Source: Fibrobacter succinogenes (GTDB lineage: Bacteria; Fibrobacterota; Fibrobacteria; Fibrobacterales; Fibrobacteraceae). From it: a stretch of DNA of 64,000 nucleotides. This document shows, one piece after another, positions 61,449 through 64,000 of this stretch. Each line of letters starts with the position of its first letter. Within the stretch, counting starts at the first letter, position 1. The stretch covers positions 103,878-167,877 of the forward strand of contig CADBHQ010000001.1 in assembly GCA_902794535.1 (NCBI GenBank), read 5' to 3'. Under the pieces are notes generated by a model. That model was not told the DNA's origin and did no database searches. It was given only the letters and a program-made list of their open reading frames with translations. The position numbers and the translations under genes are program-made.

Positions 61449-61474
61449 TTTAACTTAAGCCAAAAAGCTTAAAG

Positions 61475-61505
61475 AGACCGTGGATAAATCCGCGGTCTTT
61501 TTGTT
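61475..61505 (+). terminator. Rho-independent terminator after adk
   Basis: AGACCGTGGA (61475-61484) pairs with TCCGCGGTCT (61489-61498), one G-U pair, loop TAAA, followed by a T-run. It ends the lysS-to-adk transcripts. Confidence 0.9.
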
Positions 61506-61544
61506 TTTTCTATTTTTGGAGCATAAAATCTAGAAAGGATGAAA

Positions 61545-63707
61545 ATGGAACCAAACAATCAGTATAATTCAGTGGGAAATTCTTCCTCAGCTAAGAACAA
61601 TAAGGACGATGACGAAATCGATATCCTCGAAGTTCTTAGTTTGCTGTTGAAGCATAAATTCTTTTTAGCTTGTTGTATCGTTGTTGGTTGTGCGCTTGGT
61701 TTCTTGGCTTCGAACTGGATGCGCCCGCAGTATACGAGCGATGCTCTTTTGCAGATTGATGTGAAGGGAAATAAGGCTGGTAAGGCCATGGGTGAAATGG
61801 GTGCCCTTTTGGATGTGGCATCTCCGGCCGAAGCTGAAATTGAACTTTTGAAGAGCCGCATGGTTCTGACTTATGTTGTTGAACAAGAACGCCTGTGCTT
61901 TAACGCCTACCCGAAGGGAGTAATCGATCGCTTGCTCCATACGGAAGGTCGCATGGATCTTGAAGACCTTTACATTCCTGAAATTGCCCGCATTGAAAAG
62001 TGGACTGCAGAAGTTGTCGGTGAAGATGAATTTGCCGTGTATACACCCGAAGGCGTAAAGCTTTTGCAGGGTAAGGTGGGTGAGTCGCTGTCGGCCCCTT
62101 ATGGTGGCGATACGCTTAGAATCCACGTGAAGCACTTGCTCGCAAGACCTGGACAGCTGTTTGTGCTCGTGCAGTCCGAACCGCTAGATGCAGTCCGAGG
62201 CTTGGTCAAAAAGCTTGATGTGGCCGAAAAGGGCAAGCAGACGGGTATCATTGGCGTGTCCTATACGGATCGCTATGCAGACAAGGCTGCTTCTGTTTTG
62301 AACACCATCGCAAATATCTACCTGCGCCAGAATGTGGAAATGCGCAGTGCCGAAGCTGAAAAGACTTTGGAATTCCTGGAAGAACAGCTTCCGGGGGTCA
62401 AGGCGAAGTTGGATTCCGCTGAAAAGAAGTTGGCTGACTACCGTTTGAAAATCGGTTCTGTGGACATGACGGGTGAAACCAAGGTTCACTTGGAAAAAGT
62501 CACGGAACTGGAAAAGCAGATTCTGGAATTGGAACAGCAGCGTCAGGAAGCGACCCGTTTGTTCAAGGAAGAACACCCGGCCGTTCAGACGATTATGCAA
62601 CAGCAGAGCCGCCTGCGTGCGGAACTCTCGAGACTCAAGAAGTCTGCCGAAAACATGCCTCGTACCCAGCAGGACGTGATGAGCTTGCAGGAAGAAGTGG
62701 CTGTGAACAATGCACAGTACACGGCGATGCTTAACAACATCCAGCAGCTCCGCGTGGTGCGTGCTGGTGAAGTCGGTAACGTTCGTATTGTGGACTACGC
62801 CCAGATTGAACGTATGCCTTCTAAGCCGAACAAGAAGGTTATCTTTGCCGGTTGCGTTGGCGGAGCATTCCTTTTGGGAGCCTTGCTGATTTACTTGTTG
62901 CAGATGACCAAGCGCGGTGTGCGCAGCTCTCTTGAAATTGAACGTGAAACGGGCATTAGCGTTTACGCCAAGATTCCGAAGGCTGAAAATGCAATTCTCT
63001 TGAAGCGCAATAAGGGTAAGAATACCAAGCCTTTGGTGGAAGACGACCCCGATTCGCCATCGAGCGAAGCGCTCCGTTCTCTTTATACGGCTATTGAATT
63101 TGCAACGACCGATTTGCGCGTCATGATGGTGACGGGTATGATTCCGGGCGTGGGCAAGTCCTTTGTTTCTAAGAACGTTTCGGCCCTTTTTGCCGGTTCT
63201 GGCAAGAAGACCTTGCTTATTGATGCTGACATGCGTCGCGGTGTGGTGTACAGCCACCGCAAGCAAGGCTTGGGCGATGTGCTCGAAGGCAAGTGTTCTC
63301 TGGATAACGCTGTGGCCGATTCCATTACCAAGAACCTGTATGTGCTTGGTGCCGGTAAGACTGACGTTTCTCCTAGCGAACTTTTGCGCGGCGAAACCTT
63401 CAAGAATCTTTTGGAAGAAGCCAAGTCCAAGTTCGATATCGTTATCGTGGACACGCCTCCTCTGGAACTCGTAACCGATTCCGAACTCATTTACCCGATT
63501 GTGGACTTTGCCTTGTTCGTGCTCCATTACGGCAAGCATTCCATGGACCAGATCAAGGAATCCATGATGAAGCTGGATCGTTGCTGCGAAGGCAAGGCCC
63601 GCGCATTCGTGATGAACCATTGCGAATCTGACGGCCATGGCTATGGCTACGGCAGCTATGGTTACGGTAAGTACAGCTATTACGGTAAAGACAAAAAGAA
63701 AAAGTAA
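61545..63707 (+). CDS. Wzc-type polysaccharide co-polymerase with BY-kinase domain
   Basis: Protein of 720 residues from ATG 61545, 6 nt after AAAGG. Membrane segment 1 (about 40-60) and segment 2 (about 425-450) frame a periplasmic Wzz domain with long coiled coil and a GNVR-like region (RTQQDVMSLQEEVAVNNAQY). The cytoplasmic kinase has Walker A GMIPGVGKSF near 531, Walker A' LLIDADMR and Walker B IVIVDTPP. The C-terminus has a tyrosine cluster (YGYGSYGYGKYSYYG) for autophosphorylation. Such proteins control chain length of exported polysaccharides. A TATTTTTG box stands at 61511-61518. Relatives of its Wza or Wzy partners are not in the window. Confidence 0.93.
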   Translation: MEPNNQYNSVGNSSSAKNNKDDDEIDILEVLSLLLKHKFFLACCIVVGCALGFLASNWMRPQYTSDALLQIDVKGNKAGKAMGEMGALLDVASPAEAEIELLKSRMVLTYVVEQERLCFNAYPKGVIDRLLHTEGRMDLEDLYIPEIARIEKWTAEVVGEDEFAVYTPEGVKLLQGKVGESLSAPYGGDTLRIHVKHLLARPGQLFVLVQSEPLDAVRGLVKKLDVAEKGKQTGIIGVSYTDRYADKAASVLNTIANIYLRQNVEMRSAEAEKTLEFLEEQLPGVKAKLDSAEKKLADYRLKIGSVDMTGETKVHLEKVTELEKQILELEQQRQEATRLFKEEHPAVQTIMQQQSRLRAELSRLKKSAENMPRTQQDVMSLQEEVAVNNAQYTAMLNNIQQLRVVRAGEVGNVRIVDYAQIERMPSKPNKKVIFAGCVGGAFLLGALLIYLLQMTKRGVRSSLEIERETGISVYAKIPKAENAILLKRNKGKNTKPLVEDDPDSPSSEALRSLYTAIEFATTDLRVMMVTGMIPGVGKSFVSKNVSALFAGSGKKTLLIDADMRRGVVYSHRKQGLGDVLEGKCSLDNAVADSITKNLYVLGAGKTDVSPSELLRGETFKNLLEEAKSKFDIVIVDTPPLELVTDSELIYPIVDFALFVLHYGKHSMDQIKESMMKLDRCCEGKARAFVMNHCESDGHGYGYGSYGYGKYSYYGKDKKKK

Positions 63708-63716
63708 TTACAACTC

Positions 63717-64000
63717 ATGAAAGTTTTTCTCTACGACACGACTCTCCGCGACGGTAACCAGGACCGTAAAATCAGCCTTTCTCTTGCAGACAAACTGCAG
63801 ATTGCGCGCATCCTGGACCATTTCGGCTTTGACTACATCGAAGGCGGCTGGCCGAATCCCAGCAATCCTACCGACGAAGAATTCTTCCAGAAGATTAAGG
63901 AAGTCAAGCTGAAGCATGCGAAGATTGCTGCCTTTGGTTCTACTCGTCGCCCCAAGGTGTTGCCTGAAAAGGACCCGCTGCTGCAGGCTCTTGTAAAGTC
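63717..64000 (+). CDS. cimA: Citramalate synthase-like enzyme, N-terminal fragment
   Basis: The window ends inside this gene; 94 complete codons are visible from ATG 63717. The start [20 protein letters not shown] is the first motif of the isopropylmalate/homocitrate/citramalate synthase family (catalytic RDG). [20 protein letters not shown] and FGSTRRP match the CimA type II (2-isopropylmalate synthase-like) group better than LeuA. It would condense pyruvate with acetyl-CoA in the threonine-independent isoleucine route. It lies 9 nt after the kinase gene. Partial sequence limits certainty. Confidence 0.8.
   Translation, partial: MKVFLYDTTLRDGNQDRKISLSLADKLQIARILDHFGFDYIEGGWPNPSNPTDEEFFQKIKEVKLKHAKIAAFGSTRRPKVLPEKDPLLQALVK

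Noticed and set aside
1..64000. tRNA or rRNA genes, prophage or insertion sequences
   Set aside because: No cloverleaf, rRNA-like sequence, transposase, integrase or phage structural gene was recognised; gaps are short and mostly hold promoters, terminators or small repeats.

Overview
The window looks like chromosome from a Fibrobacter-type bacterium (FCB group, moderate GC). Supporting signs are Ser-rich lipoprotein linkers after lipoboxes, an OmpA protein with thrombospondin type 3 repeats, a Cthe_2159-type carbohydrate-binding lipoprotein, PorV/FadL-like outer-membrane proteins, a DUF3450/double-ExbB/ExbD/TonB/TPR operon, and TAnnTTTG boxes like Bacteroidota -7 elements just before several start codons. 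The assignment is inference from gene content. I see no prophage, insertion sequence, CRISPR array, rRNA or tRNA. About 56 protein genes are called and most are on the + strand.

Region by region. 1-2.3 kb: end of ribE, then ribBA, ribH and nusB. 2.3-8.8 kb: an envelope or protein glycosylation block, with a DUF2723/GT117 membrane glycosyltransferase, two polyprenyl-phosphate-sugar synthase-like GT2 enzymes and a GT2 fused to membrane segments and a nucleotide-binding-like tail. 8.9-13.1 kb: a Trm112-like zinc protein, a large acidic repeat protein with TPRs, and pilT. 13.1-18.9 kb: carbohydrate-binding lipoprotein (minus strand), Wzi-like porin, trhP and a small unknown. 19.3-21.6 kb: a divergent DnaA-like ATPase and a short-chain dehydrogenase. 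21.7-29.1 kb: lipoprotein, SlyD, OmpA/TSP3 protein, a 52-residue membrane peptide, an MltD-like transglycosylase with five LysM domains, and an outer-membrane protein. 29.3-35.3 kb: ankyrin lipoprotein and the TonB energy operon. 35.3-44.7 kb: an MFS transporter, an unknown, then a tetrapyrrole cluster (cobA-hemD, CbiX-SirC fusion, hemB, hemL, AhbD/NirJ2-like radical SAM protein) and tadA. 44.8-50.3 kb: a six-gene operon around a ZorA/ZorB-like (MotA/MotB-like) ion-driven motor. 50.3-54.7 kb: outer-membrane protein, lipoprotein, zinc-cluster protein and SprT-like metalloprotease. 54.8-64 kb: lysS, lolC/E, lolD, clpC, adk, a Wzc-type tyrosine kinase and the start of a citramalate synthase.

How the genes work together. 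The riboflavin genes make a continuous pathway segment. The tetrapyrrole genes supply most steps from glutamate-1-semialdehyde to siroheme, and the AhbD-like enzyme points to the siroheme-dependent route to heme. TonB/ExbBD energises outer-membrane transport, LolCD moves lipoproteins, and Wzc, Wzi and the glycosyltransferases build surface glycans.

Most unusual: (1) the self-contained motor operon, bracketed by copies of one small repeat family; (2) small repeats read as protein: a 117-bp in-frame insertion in a signal-peptide region, two repeat-derived stretches in the CbiX-SirC fusion, and repeats that supply stop codons or protein ends; (3) a DnaA-like protein that has lost the box VII arginines and the RDH histidine; (4) TAnnTTTG boxes 4-5 nt from ATG, which suggest leaderless mRNAs.
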